Of a DNA stretch of 64,000 nt, positions 55,905 to 64,000 are shown piece by piece. The notes beneath the pieces were generated by a model. It did not search any database. It saw only the letters and a list, made by a program, of their open reading frames with translations, and was not told the DNA's origin. Origin of the DNA: Aestuariivivens sediminicola (GTDB lineage: Bacteria > Bacteroidota > Bacteroidia > Flavobacteriales > Flavobacteriaceae); assembly GCF_022662015.1 (NCBI RefSeq), contig NZ_JAKMCM010000001.1, forward strand, positions 1 to 64,000. Reading direction: 5' to 3'. How positions within the stretch are numbered: position 1 is the first letter of the stretch; each line of letters starts with the position of its first letter. The position numbers and the translations under genes were made by a program.

Positions 55905-56219
55905 TCTTTTGGATTTTTTACGCAGATTATAATTTGATTGTCATGGGACAGTTAATTCCTAAATTTAAGATAAAATCAGATAATCCACAACAATTAAAAT
56001 CTCGGTATATTATAATCATCTTCAAAAAATTAAAAAGTTAGTCTTTGATCATTTTACATCACTTAAAAAGATCACATCCGAAACTATAGTGCGAAAGCAA
56101 TATGCCTTTAATCAGTGTCAAAAAATCCATTATCCTTATAAAGCAGAACATATATAAATTCCATAAGACTTATTGGACTTCGATGTATTTAGAAGCAGGA
56201 TTAATAATATCAAAGAAGC
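55905..56219. other. Gene-free interval, 315 bases, nothing identified
   Basis: AT-rich sequence between the alcohol dehydrogenase start and the 4-TM protein stop, with stop codons in all frames. I see no terminator with a T run, no tRNA and no clear two-box promoter. It should include the 5' region of the alcohol dehydrogenase and the 3' end of the upstream operon. Confidence 0.6.
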
Positions 56220-56714
56220 CTAATTGGCTTTCTCAATAATTAACTGATATAAAATTATAAAAACAGCGAGTGTAAATGTTAGGGTCATCAAAACTCCAGA
56301 AAACATGACAACATAGGTCATCCATAACATCCCTTTCCAAAGCAGATATAGTCCGCCAAAAGTGAGAAGAACAGAAAAGAACGGCTCGATGATAATAAAT
56401 AGTTTAAATTTTTTAGGGAGTTTCGTTAGGGAAACAATCAACCCTAACAAAAAGAATATTATGGACATTGACAGTACATGATTATGCACCAAGGTAAGCA
56501 TCTCCTGATCACTTTTTTTGAAGCGCATGACTTCAATAACATCCTCATCTTCATTACCCAAATATTGTTCTTGAATCCCTTTTGGATTGGCAGACGAAGT
56601 TTCTCCAACAAATAATAAGCCTGTAAAAAATCCTATACTCAATACAATAACGAAAGTCCCTATTAATAGTTTGATTTCTTTTGGAAGTGTTGATATAAGT
56701 CCGTTTAATTCCAT
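56220..56714 (-). CDS. Four-helix membrane protein of unknown function
   Basis: A 164-residue protein with about four membrane helices (near 16-36, 75-100, 108-128, 133-160). The first loop after helix 1 is hydrophilic and acidic (about 38-66). A short LTLVHNHVLSMS stretch (about 74-85) puts two histidines at a membrane border, possible metal or heme ligands. It starts directly after the stop of the FMN-binding protein gene (no gap), so the two products probably work together. I do not recognise the family. Confidence 0.75.
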   Translation of the reverse strand: MELNGLISTLPKEIKLLIGTFVIVLSIGFFTGLLFVGETSSANPKGIQEQYLGNEDEDVIEVMRFKKSDQEMLTLVHNHVLSMSIIFFLLGLIVSLTKLPKKFKLFIIIEPFFSVLLTFGGLYLLWKGMLWMTYVVMFSGVLMTLTFTLAVFIILYQLIIEKAN

Positions 56715-57242
56715 CTATAGAAGCTGTTTCGAATGAAGAATATTAAGGGACCGTAAGAGATTATTCATTGCAGTAGTCATAGAGCGAACTGAAATAGTAG
56801 CACCGGAGATGGCCATAATATTATCACCATACTTCAGTTCATCGGAATGCGTTTTTCCTATAAATTGCTTTAACCAGCGTTTACTCCCAATTTCACCACC
56901 GTAATCTTCTCGATAAATTAATACCTTGGCCTTAAGAATAACCAATTCTTTGTCCAGGAGAACCACATAATCAAATTGGGCTGTTTTACTCGGAGCCTGG
57001 GCGATATAAACATAGCCTAGAAGCTGTTCCTGGTTATTTATTTTAAAAAAGTTGTCTGTTTCAAATTTTGAAGGGAGTTCTTTTGCAGCTTCACTGTTAA
57101 TGCTATAACTCGATAAATCAAACGTTTCAACTTCGAAGGTATCTCTAATCTCTTTATCTACTTTTTTCTTAATATTCTTGGGTAGCCCCGAGGATATTAA
57201 GAATATGCTTAAAACTATTAAAGAAACGTATTTTATACCCAT
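56715..57242 (-). CDS. Secreted FMN-binding domain protein (RnfG/NqrC-like)
   Basis: 175 residues with an N-terminal signal or anchor (YVSLIVLSIFLISSG). The FMN_bind domain covers ~75-165 and ends in the flavinylation motif: D140, then SGAT at 146-149, in which Thr149 would carry FMN attached by ApbE. Such proteins pass electrons in the periplasm. It lies 171 bases after the porin gene and directly upstream of the 4-TM gene. An extracytoplasmic redox role is likely; the donor and acceptor are not visible here. Confidence 0.88.
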   Translation of the reverse strand: MGIKYVSLIVLSIFLISSGLPKNIKKKVDKEIRDTFEVETFDLSSYSINSEAAKELPSKFETDNFFKINNQEQLLGYVYIAQAPSKTAQFDYVVLLDKELVILKAKVLIYREDYGGEIGSKRWLKQFIGKTHSDELKYGDNIMAISGATISVRSMTTAMNNLLRSLNILHSKQLL

Positions 57243-57413
57243 GTTGTAAAAGTATTCTTTTTAATTCGAGCGGACAAGACCCTTCAATATTACTTAAATG
57301 ACCCTGTCCTGTGACTTAACTTTTATTTCAACTCCTAAATCTTATCTAACCCTATCTATTTGGAAGTATCGCTATACTCGTTTAAAAACTATGGCCCTTA
57401 ACCTGTATTTTTA

Positions 57414-58592
57414 TTAAAACCAAACGCCCACTCCAAAATTAAGTCTATCGTTTACCTGATCTCCGGATAATGCATTATCTCTAAATTGGTAATCTCCTTT
57501 TAGCACAACTCCCGGAGCGATATGATAACTCAGGCCCGTTGTAATATCAGTCCTGTTATAAGCATCATTTCGCATCAATCCACCGGCTGTATCGGCATGT
57601 GTGTCATATTGTTCGTATCTGAGGAAAGCAAATAAACGCTGTCTTTTTTCTTGAGATAATAAGTTATAGGCGCCTTCCAAATAATAGCCCTGCAGGGCAC
57701 TTCCCAAGTCTTTTCCCGTGGCCAGATTATACGCCTCAGTGTCATTTAAACTTGCATAAACAAATTGTCCTCGCGCTGTAAATCTTTGGTAAGCATACCG
57801 GGCGTCTAACCCAAACATAGTTGTCCCTATATTGGCGCCGTCCAGTTCTTCGATATCATCCGCAGCCTGTGTCTTTCCAGTGTAGGCGGAAAGCCCCAAA
57901 CGTAGACCTGGTATCCCATAATAATCAAATTTCACGGATAACGTAGGACTATCAATAGTCGACTTAATAGCCTTTTGACGTCCACCCCGCAAACCACTAG
58001 AGCCGCTTAAATAACCACTTAATCCATCGGCCCCGTCAGAACTGGTTGACTTGAAACCATTAAATATATAAGCTTGATAACTTAAAGACAGGTCATTAAA
58101 CCTACCGGTCACACCAACACCTATTTCTCTCCAGGTGGTGGGTACAATTACATTATCCATTGCCGGACGTTCAACGCCATTAAACGTCGTAGGTTCATGA
58201 AATTCGTTAATAATTCCCATCGGAACCAGCATTAAACCACCTCGTAAACTTACATTTGAACCTATTGCATAATTAACGAATGCCTGTTCAACAAAGATTT
58301 CTTCAACATGTTCGAATTCCAATTCAGTCACAAACTGTGTTTTATCGTCGAATTTGTAACCAAACAAAACGACTAAACGCTGTACGTCCAATTCTCCATT
58401 TTGACCTTCAGGTTGATTGTAGGTGAGTTCGCCATAAGCTCCAACCGTTACGGCCTTACCATAATTACCGGAAAGTAAACGCTGGGCGGCATTTAATTGT
58501 TTCTGAGGATCGAAGGTTATGGAATCCTGCATGGTTTGACCTGAAGCCAGAGAAATAGCTAAAACTGCAAAAAGTAGGATTATTTTTTTCAT
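57414..58592 (-). CDS. Outer-membrane porin (phosphate-selective-porin-like)
   Basis: 392 residues. Signal peptide KKIILLFAVLAISLASGQ; then an alternating beta-strand barrel (KAVTVGAYGELTYNQ, KTQFVTELEFEHVEEIFVEQAFVNYA, SLRGGLMLVPMGIINEFHEP, TYRE-like WREIGVGVTG) ending NFGVGVWF with an aromatic last residue. The strand pattern resembles porin O/P-like proteins of Bacteroidota. The permeant is unknown. A good promoter lies 60 bases upstream. The FMN-binding and 4-TM genes follow on the same strand. Confidence 0.85.
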   Translation of the reverse strand: MKKIILLFAVLAISLASGQTMQDSITFDPQKQLNAAQRLLSGNYGKAVTVGAYGELTYNQPEGQNGELDVQRLVVLFGYKFDDKTQFVTELEFEHVEEIFVEQAFVNYAIGSNVSLRGGLMLVPMGIINEFHEPTTFNGVERPAMDNVIVPTTWREIGVGVTGRFNDLSLSYQAYIFNGFKSTSSDGADGLSGYLSGSSGLRGGRQKAIKSTIDSPTLSVKFDYYGIPGLRLGLSAYTGKTQAADDIEELDGANIGTTMFGLDARYAYQRFTARGQFVYASLNDTEAYNLATGKDLGSALQGYYLEGAYNLLSQEKRQRLFAFLRYEQYDTHADTAGGLMRNDAYNRTDITTGLSYHIAPGVVLKGDYQFRDNALSGDQVNDRLNFGVGVWF

Positions 58593-58651
58593 AGTTGGTT
58601 GTTGTGCTATATTTATTTAGATTAATTATAAATAGCTGTTGATTAACGGTA

Positions 58652-58683
58652 CAAATATAATACACATAACTAGTAAAGCCAAC
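58652..58683 (-). promoter_or_regulatory. Promoter of the porin gene
   Basis: On the minus strand: GTTG (58683-58680), 20 bases, then TATATTTG (58659-58652), an exact -7 box. The ATG follows about 60 bases later, leaving a leader of some 50 bases. Confidence 0.55.
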
Positions 58684-58763
58684 TTATTTAGAATAAATTT
58701 AAATAAAGATTTTTGCGAAAAATAATAACATCCTATTTACCAGTTTTTTAAGATAAAAATAAA

Positions 58764-59627
58764 TTAATGATACATATTGAAGATTTTAGAAGCCTCGTTG
58801 TAGGCACTTTCAAAGCTCAACGCATTAAGGGTATTCATCTTATTAGAGGTGAGATACGATAAAAGCTTTTCGGTGGGCATATTTCCCGTGAGTTCATCCC
58901 TGGCCATGGGACAACCTCCAAAACCTTGAATGGCACCATCAAATCGCCTGCAACCGGCATGAAAGGCCGCATCAATCTTTTCAAACCACGATGAAGGCCT
59001 GGTGTGCAAATGCGCACCGAATTCTATATCAGGATATCTCGGAATGAGATTCGAAAACAGATAGGTGATAGTCTCCGGATTCGAAGTACCAATGGTATCA
59101 CTTAAAGACACTATTTTCACCCCCATATTGATCAACTTCTCAGTCCATTCACCAACAATATCCACATTCCATGGATCACCGTAAGGATTCCCAAAACCCA
59201 TCGAAACATAGACTACCACCTCTTTTCCAAAAGTATTGGCTATGCCCAATATTTCCGATAACACTTCCACCGATTGGGCAATGGTCTTGTGGGTGTTACG
59301 CATTTGAAAGTTTTCAGAAATTGAAAATGGATATCCTAAATAGTCTATTGTCTCAAATTTACAGGCATCATTAGCCCCCCTTGTGTTGGCAATAATGGCT
59401 AATAATTTACTGGAAGTATTTCTTAAATCAAGTGACGATAGCACTTCAGCCGTATCCACCATCTGTGGTATGGCCTTGGGTGATACGAAACTCCCAAAAT
59501 CTATTGTATCGAAGCCAACGCGCAATAAAGACTGAATGTACTGTACTTTCTTTTCAGTGGGTATAAATTGTTTTATACCCTGCATAGCATCCCGCGGACA
59601 TTCTATTATCTTAACCGATTCGGTCAT
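58764..59627 (-). CDS. Hydroxymethylglutaryl-CoA lyase
   Basis: A 287-residue TIM-barrel enzyme that splits HMG-CoA into acetyl-CoA and acetoacetate in leucine breakdown. ECPRDAMQG (9-17) carries the catalytic Arg12 and metal ligand Asp13. SLSDTIGTSNP, FGAHLHTRP (metal-binding HxH) and FDGAIQGFGGCPMA with the catalytic Cys near the C-terminus follow. Length is typical. Monocistronic here; other leucine-degradation genes are not in the window. Confidence 0.95.
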   Translation of the reverse strand: MTESVKIIECPRDAMQGIKQFIPTEKKVQYIQSLLRVGFDTIDFGSFVSPKAIPQMVDTAEVLSSLDLRNTSSKLLAIIANTRGANDACKFETIDYLGYPFSISENFQMRNTHKTIAQSVEVLSEILGIANTFGKEVVVYVSMGFGNPYGDPWNVDIVGEWTEKLINMGVKIVSLSDTIGTSNPETITYLFSNLIPRYPDIEFGAHLHTRPSSWFEKIDAAFHAGCRRFDGAIQGFGGCPMARDELTGNMPTEKLLSYLTSNKMNTLNALSFESAYNEASKIFNMYH

Positions 59628-59717
59628 ATTCCAATTAAAGTTCAGATAAAAATACTACTATTTTTTGTAAGACTTATATTCTAGTATCGACATATTCATT
59701 AAACCGATAATCCCTTT

Positions 59718-60641
59718 ATGAGGTACTCTTACAACTTCCATAATTTCATATTTACGGTTCTGATTCTTGTATTCTCAAAGTCATTTAGTCAAAGTACTGC
59801 CATCTATGATTTTACCTTTTCAAGTGCATGGAATGCAGCAGATCATACTTCCATTCCTGCAAATGCACATTGGTCGGATTTAGTTGGTGCAACTCATAAT
59901 ATGGCCAATGAATTCTTAGAGGTGGGGCAATTGGCAACCGATGGCATTAAAGATTTAGCAGAATTGGGCTTGAATACGAATTTCCATGCGGAAGTTAATA
60001 ATGCAATAGCTTCGAATCGAGCACATATTTGGTTGCAGCAGTCATTTTCGCCCTACGGAGCGATCAGTTCGGCCACACTAACTCATGTTGAACTAAGTGA
60101 AGACTTCCCTTTAATAACCTTGGTGTCCATGGTGGCGCCGAGTCCAGATTGGTTTATCGCAATAAACAGTTTAAATTTAAGAACCATAGACAATTTGAGT
60201 TGGAAACCATCCTTTTCAATCGATGTTTTTGCCTATGATGCAGGAACCGATGATGGTGTAAATTACGAGGCTTCAAATTCGGTTACCAATCCGCCAAATG
60301 TTATATCTAAAATCGAAGGTGCCCCGTTCAATGGCAATGTTATTGGTACACTCACTATTACACTGAAATCTGTATTGAACAATAAAAAGAAGGATTTTGA
60401 CGGTGTTTCAATATATCCCAATCCATCAGATGGAAAAATAATCATATCCAATCCGAATACGATCTACCTGGATCACATAGAAGTGTTTAATGTAATTGGT
60501 AAACTGGTCGAAATTCTTAGGCCCGTGCCGGCCTCATTCTCCGTTAGTCTTGATCTTTCTACATTGAAAAAAGGCATGTATTTTTTGAGACTACATACAA
60601 CCGATGGACGGAGTAAAACGCAAAAGTTAGTACTTCAATAA
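59718..60641 (+). CDS. Spondin-domain protein with T9SS sorting domain
   Basis: 307 residues. Signal peptide ([20 protein letters not shown]). A spondin N-like domain covers ~25-215: [65 protein letters not shown], and a [14 protein letters not shown] loop. The SMVAPSPDW motif is the best mark. A T9SS type A sorting domain ([14 protein letters not shown]...KTQKLVLQ) ends it at ~228-307. So it is a surface or secreted protein, possibly adhesive. The stop overlaps the 3' end of the convergent pyrD by 15 bases. Confidence 0.9.
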   Translation: MRYSYNFHNFIFTVLILVFSKSFSQSTAIYDFTFSSAWNAADHTSIPANAHWSDLVGATHNMANEFLEVGQLATDGIKDLAELGLNTNFHAEVNNAIASNRAHIWLQQSFSPYGAISSATLTHVELSEDFPLITLVSMVAPSPDWFIAINSLNLRTIDNLSWKPSFSIDVFAYDAGTDDGVNYEASNSVTNPPNVISKIEGAPFNGNVIGTLTITLKSVLNNKKKDFDGVSIYPNPSDGKIIISNPNTIYLDHIEVFNVIGKLVEILRPVPASFSVSLDLSTLKKGMYFLRLHTTDGRSKTQKLVLQ

Positions 60642-61661
60642 GGCTTTATTTATTGATTTCACAAGCGACGGACCTTCATAAATAAACCCGGTGTAAACTT
60701 GTATTAAATCGGCTCCGGCCTCAATCTTTTCGATGGCATCAGCAGCCGAATGAATACCACCTACACCAATTATTGGAAACGCTTTATTACTTTTCTTAGA
60801 CAGGTATTGAATTACCCGTGTACTTTTGTCTTTAATTGGTTGTCCACTCAATCCGCCCTGGCCTATGGCATCCAATTCATCCTTTGAAGTCTTAAGACCG
60901 GTTCTATCGGTGGATGTATTACTTGCAATAACCCCATCGAGATTGGTGCTCTTTACCAGTTCAATAATTTCATCTAATTGTCCATCATTTAAATCCGGAG
61001 CAATTTTTAACAGAATAGGTTTCTGTTTATCGTAATTTGTATTTGCCATTTGAACTTCACTGATGAGTTCTTCTAAGTAGTCCCTGTCATTCAATTTGGC
61101 ATGACTTTGCACATTCGGACAACTCACATTGAGCACAAAATAATCGACATATGGATGTAAGGCCTTAAAGCATGTCAAATAGTCTTTTGTATAATCCTCC
61201 GGTCGCGTACTGGTATTTTTACCAATATTTCCACCGATTACCATTTGACATCTTTTATTTTTTAACTGCGCAATTACAGCCTCTACCCCATCATTATTAA
61301 ATCCCATCCGATTGATAATACCCTGATCCTCCTGTAATCTGAATAACCTCTTTTTTGGATTTCCGTATTGTCCTTCAGGTGTAACCGTACCTATTTCGAT
61401 AAATCCAAAACCAAAATTAGCCAACTCATTGTACAATACGGCATTCTTATCGAAACCTGCTGCCAATCCCACGGGATTTTTAAATGTAAGTCCAAATAAG
61501 TGTCTTTCCAATCGCTTGTCCTCCACGGCAAATTGACTTCGAAAAAAAGCTTTAAAACCCGGGATTTTAGACGTAAACTTTATTAAGGAAAAAGTAAAAT
61601 GATGAATTTTCTCTGGATCGAACGCGAAGAAAATAGGGCGAAGTAACAGCTTATACATCAA
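60627..61661 (-). CDS. pyrD: Dihydroorotate dehydrogenase (quinone), class 2
   Basis: A 344-residue inner-membrane-associated FMN enzyme of pyrimidine synthesis. The N-terminal helices ([20 protein letters not shown]) mark class 2. [40 protein letters not shown] (catalytic Ser), ASNTSTDR and [19 protein letters not shown] bind FMN and substrate. Start at 61661 (MMYK); the second Met is an alternative. An exact -7 box, TATTTTTG, lies just upstream on the minus strand (61680-61673). Confidence 0.97.
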   Translation of the reverse strand: MMYKLLLRPIFFAFDPEKIHHFTFSLIKFTSKIPGFKAFFRSQFAVEDKRLERHLFGLTFKNPVGLAAGFDKNAVLYNELANFGFGFIEIGTVTPEGQYGNPKKRLFRLQEDQGIINRMGFNNDGVEAVIAQLKNKRCQMVIGGNIGKNTSTRPEDYTKDYLTCFKALHPYVDYFVLNVSCPNVQSHAKLNDRDYLEELISEVQMANTNYDKQKPILLKIAPDLNDGQLDEIIELVKSTNLDGVIASNTSTDRTGLKTSKDELDAIGQGGLSGQPIKDKSTRVIQYLSKKSNKAFPIIGVGGIHSAADAIEKIEAGADLIQVYTGFIYEGPSLVKSINKALLKY

Positions 61662-61788
61662 TAATATTTGTGCAAAAATAGGTGGAAATCCTTAGAATAA
61701 AAAATCGTGCTATTCAAAAGTAAAAAAATTAATAATCGTAACTTTACAGACATCTTAAAGTATTAATTTTTTCAACTTCTGTGATACC

Positions 61789-63033
61789 ATGATTTCTAAA
61801 AAAGATATAATAAAACGTTTTGTGAGTTATGTTACCGTAGACACACAATCGGACCCAAAATCAGATACGACTCCTAGCACGAAAAAACAATGGGATTTAG
61901 CCAATTTGTTGGTCAAAGAGCTTCAATCCATTGGGATGCAAGAAGTGACTATTGACGACAATGCCTATATCATGGCAACATTACCGAGTAATATAGAAGA
62001 TGATGTACCAACCATAGGATTTATTTCTCATTTTGACACCTCACCGGATTTTACCGGAGCTGATGTAAAGCCACAGATATTTGAGAATTACCACGGTGGG
62101 GATATTGTATTAAACAAAGCAGAGCACATTGTATTGTCACCTGAGTATTTTGAAGATTTACGTCAGTATATTGGACAAACCCTTATAACCACCGATGGCA
62201 CAACCCTTTTAGGTGCCGATGATAAGGCCGGAATATGCGAAATTGTATCGGCTATGGAGTATCTTATAAATCATCCTGAGATTAAACATGGTAAAATTAG
62301 AGTAGGCTTTACTCCGGATGAAGAAATAGGCCGAGGCGCACATAAATTTGATGTTGAAAAATTTGGGGCGGATTGGGCCTATACAATGGACGGAAGCCAA
62401 ATCGGTGAATTGGAATTTGAAAATTTTAATGCGGCAAGTGCCGTTGTTAAAGTTAAAGGCAAGATCGTACATCCGGGATATGCAAAGGGCAAATTAATCA
62501 ACTCCATGTATATAGCCACAGAATTTATAAATTCACTGCCCAAATTTGAAACCCCGGAACACACCGAAGGCTATCAGGGATTTTTTCATTTGCATCATAT
62601 GACCGGTAGTGTGGAGGAAACACAATTGGAATATATTATTCGGGATCATGATGCCGGACATTTTAAAGCGCGAAAGGAAGTCATGGTGAAATTGACGAAT
62701 GAGCTTAACTCGCAATACGGCAAAGAAGTTGTTGTGACCGAAATTAAAGATCAATATTACAATATGCGGGAAAAAATAGAACCCGTCATGCACATTGTTG
62801 ATATCGCCGAAGAAGCCATGGTGCAACTCGGTATTGAACCTATTATCAAAGCCATTAGAGGAGGTACGGACGGATCCCAATTGAGCTATATGGGTCTACC
62901 CTGCCCGAATATATTTGCAGGAGGTCACAATTTTCACGGACGCTACGAATATATCCCCGTTGAAAGCATGATCAAGGCCACGGAAGTGATATGTAAAATA
63001 GCTGAACTAACGCCCCGCTTTCAAAAGGATTGA
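61789..63033 (+). CDS. pepT: Peptidase T (tripeptide aminopeptidase)
   Basis: A 414-residue M20 metallopeptidase releasing N-terminal residues from tripeptides in the cytoplasm. Zinc ligands and catalytic residues are visible: H81 and D83 (SHFDTSPD), bridging D144 (GADDKAG), E178-E179 (TPDEEIGRG), the AYTMDGS Asp, and the C-terminal His in [15 protein letters not shown]. Length as in E. coli PepT (408). Monocistronic, convergent with yajC. Confidence 0.96.
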   Translation: MISKKDIIKRFVSYVTVDTQSDPKSDTTPSTKKQWDLANLLVKELQSIGMQEVTIDDNAYIMATLPSNIEDDVPTIGFISHFDTSPDFTGADVKPQIFENYHGGDIVLNKAEHIVLSPEYFEDLRQYIGQTLITTDGTTLLGADDKAGICEIVSAMEYLINHPEIKHGKIRVGFTPDEEIGRGAHKFDVEKFGADWAYTMDGSQIGELEFENFNAASAVVKVKGKIVHPGYAKGKLINSMYIATEFINSLPKFETPEHTEGYQGFFHLHHMTGSVEETQLEYIIRDHDAGHFKARKEVMVKLTNELNSQYGKEVVVTEIKDQYYNMREKIEPVMHIVDIAEEAMVQLGIEPIIKAIRGGTDGSQLSYMGLPCPNIFAGGHNFHGRYEYIPVESMIKATEVICKIAELTPRFQKD

Positions 63034-63108
63034 ATACCTTTTACAGACGGTAACAGCCTACTTAAATAAGCATTGGAAAGCATATTAAAGCTTGAGGAGA
63101 TGTAAGCA

Positions 63109-63135
63109 TAAAAAAGCCTCCTGTTGGGAGGCTTT
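63109..63135 (-). terminator. Terminator between pepT and yajC, mainly for yajC
   Basis: AAGCCTCC (63114-63121) pairs with GGAGGCTT (63127-63134) over a 5-base loop. The minus side ends in a run of six T; the plus side has only three T. It lies 25 bases past the yajC stop and 80 past the pepT stop, so it may serve both. Confidence 0.8.
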
Positions 63136-63159
63136 ATACTTATTTTGCTGTAGCCAAAC

Positions 63160-63447
63160 CTATTTGGCCGGGGCATTGGCTTTGTTAGTCATCTCCAGAG
63201 AGATCGCTGATCTGTCAAACTTGAGTTTACCTGCTAATGTTTCAATAACACAACTATTGTCTTTGTCATTCAACTCAGCAATTTTACCGTGCAGACCACT
63301 TTTGGTTACAACTTTATCACCTCGCTTTAACTCGGAGATAAACTTTTTTTCTCTTTTAGCCCGTTTCATCTGCGGGGCAATCATAAAAAAATAGACCACC
63401 GCAAACATCAAAATTAGGGGTAAAAAAGACCCCATTCCTTCTCCCAT
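63160..63447 (-). CDS. yajC: Preprotein translocase subunit YajC
   Basis: A 95-residue single-span inner-membrane protein of the SecDF-YajC complex. The N-terminal helix (FLPLILMFAVVYFFMIAPQMK) is followed by the cytoplasmic domain with RAKREKKFISELKRGDKVVTKSGLHGKIAEL, a typical YajC signature. It follows the DUF1573 lipoprotein gene by 9 bases and is probably co-transcribed with it. Confidence 0.96.
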   Translation of the reverse strand: MGEGMGSFLPLILMFAVVYFFMIAPQMKRAKREKKFISELKRGDKVVTKSGLHGKIAELNDKDNSCVIETLAGKLKFDRSAISLEMTNKANAPAK

Positions 63448-63456
63448 GTCTTACTT

Positions 63457-63933
63457 TTATTGTGCTGCAGCTGCAGCCGTTTTATTTGGATCCGGCTTTA
63501 CAAAAGCTGTGATTTTAACCGTTTCTGTTCCTTTTTCAGTGTTCGCTGTTACCGTGATGGTTTTGGATACCTTGTTCGTACCACTACCATTAAACTTAAC
63601 TGTAAATTCTCCGGAATCTCCAGGGGCTAAAGGGTCTCTGCTCCAATCCTTAGGTACAGTACAACCACAAGAACTCTTAATATCTGTTATTACCAAAGGG
63701 GCCTCACCGGTATTGGTATATTTAAAGACCGTTTCAACATTGGTTTTGGCTTCAATTTCGCCAAAATCATGCTCTGTTTTATCAAATTCAATAACAGGGA
63801 ATTTAGAAGCGACTGCATCTCGCTCAGCAGCTTGAGCCACATTATTTTCTTCTATTTTTTTGGCTGCATTTTCCTTACATGACGTAAAGGAAACAAAACA
63901 TAATACACTTAATCCTAAAATTAATTTATTCAT
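63457..63933 (-). CDS. DUF1573 lipoprotein
   Basis: 158 residues with a lipoprotein signal (MNKLILGLSVLCFVSFTSC, lipid on Cys19). The DUF1573 Ig-like domain is at ~48-150: EHDFGEIEAKTNVETVFKYTNTGEAPLVI, then SSCGCTVP with the conserved CGC cysteine pair. Envelope-located. The role is unknown, though the family often accompanies export genes in Bacteroidota, as here with yajC. The 67 bases to the window end show no clear promoter. Confidence 0.93.
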   Translation of the reverse strand: MNKLILGLSVLCFVSFTSCKENAAKKIEENNVAQAAERDAVASKFPVIEFDKTEHDFGEIEAKTNVETVFKYTNTGEAPLVITDIKSSCGCTVPKDWSRDPLAPGDSGEFTVKFNGSGTNKVSKTITVTANTEKGTETVKITAFVKPDPNKTAAAAAQ

Positions 63934-64000
63934 AATAGTGGGTTTTTAATTTTTAGTTCGTAAAAATAACAAATATTTAACCGTTTTAAAATTTTTGTAA

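Overview
The window is chromosomal DNA from a member of the Bacteroidota, almost certainly a marine-type Flavobacteriaceae. Four kinds of evidence support this. Several secreted proteins end in type IX secretion (T9SS, por) sorting domains. Promoters follow the Bacteroidota pattern of TTTG, 19-20 bases, then TAnnTTTG. There is a TonB-dependent receptor with a carboxypeptidase-regulatory N-terminus. Family-specific genes are present: DUF6495, OstA-like, tandem DUF368, DUF349, and a three-gene SurA/parvulin operon. I saw no tRNA, rRNA, CRISPR array, transposase, integrase or phage gene.

Layout. 0-7.7 kb holds the 3' part of a giant HYR-repeat adhesin, a small secreted protein that copies its C-terminal module, and a 464-base gene-free stretch carrying a promoter-like copy and a strong terminator. 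7.7-15 kb holds hisS, a DUF6495 gene, an Oar-like TonB receptor, the ribosomal operon rpsF-rpsR-rplI and an orphan LytTR regulator. 15-34.3 kb is housekeeping: nadC-yihY-priA, rlmH, hpf, rdgB, spoT, fur, purA, an OstA/LptA-like protein, a class III aminotransferase, TPR proteins, two DUF368 (PopT-type) carrier recyclers and aroE. 34.4-37.4 kb holds a DUF349 protein and mazG. 37.5-47.7 kb looks accessory and, by eye, AT-rich: a GT39-like glycosyltransferase with an FAD oxidoreductase, then aconitase, then two acyltransferase-3 proteins in an operon with an HTTM/DoxX-like membrane protein, divergent from a protein that resembles the copper monooxygenase PHM. 47.7-64 kb holds a MoxR ATPase, three SurA/PpiC foldases, guaB, an alcohol dehydrogenase, a porin/FMN-binding/4-TM set, HMG-CoA lyase, a spondin-domain T9SS protein, pyrD, pepT, yajC and a DUF1573 lipoprotein.

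How the genes fit together. Much of the window serves the cell envelope: outer-membrane protein folding (SurA-like operon), LPS transport (OstA-like), lipid-carrier recycling (DUF368), surface polysaccharide (GT39, FAD oxidoreductase, acyltransferases), and T9SS-exported surface proteins. The other theme is nucleotide and ribosome homeostasis: spoT, purA, guaB, pyrD, rdgB, mazG, hpf, rlmH and the ribosomal operon.

The least explained parts are the PHM-like/HTTM/acyltransferase island (43.0-47.6 kb), the possible membrane redox set porin-FMN-4TM (56.2-58.6 kb), and the gene-free stretch at 7.3-7.7 kb.
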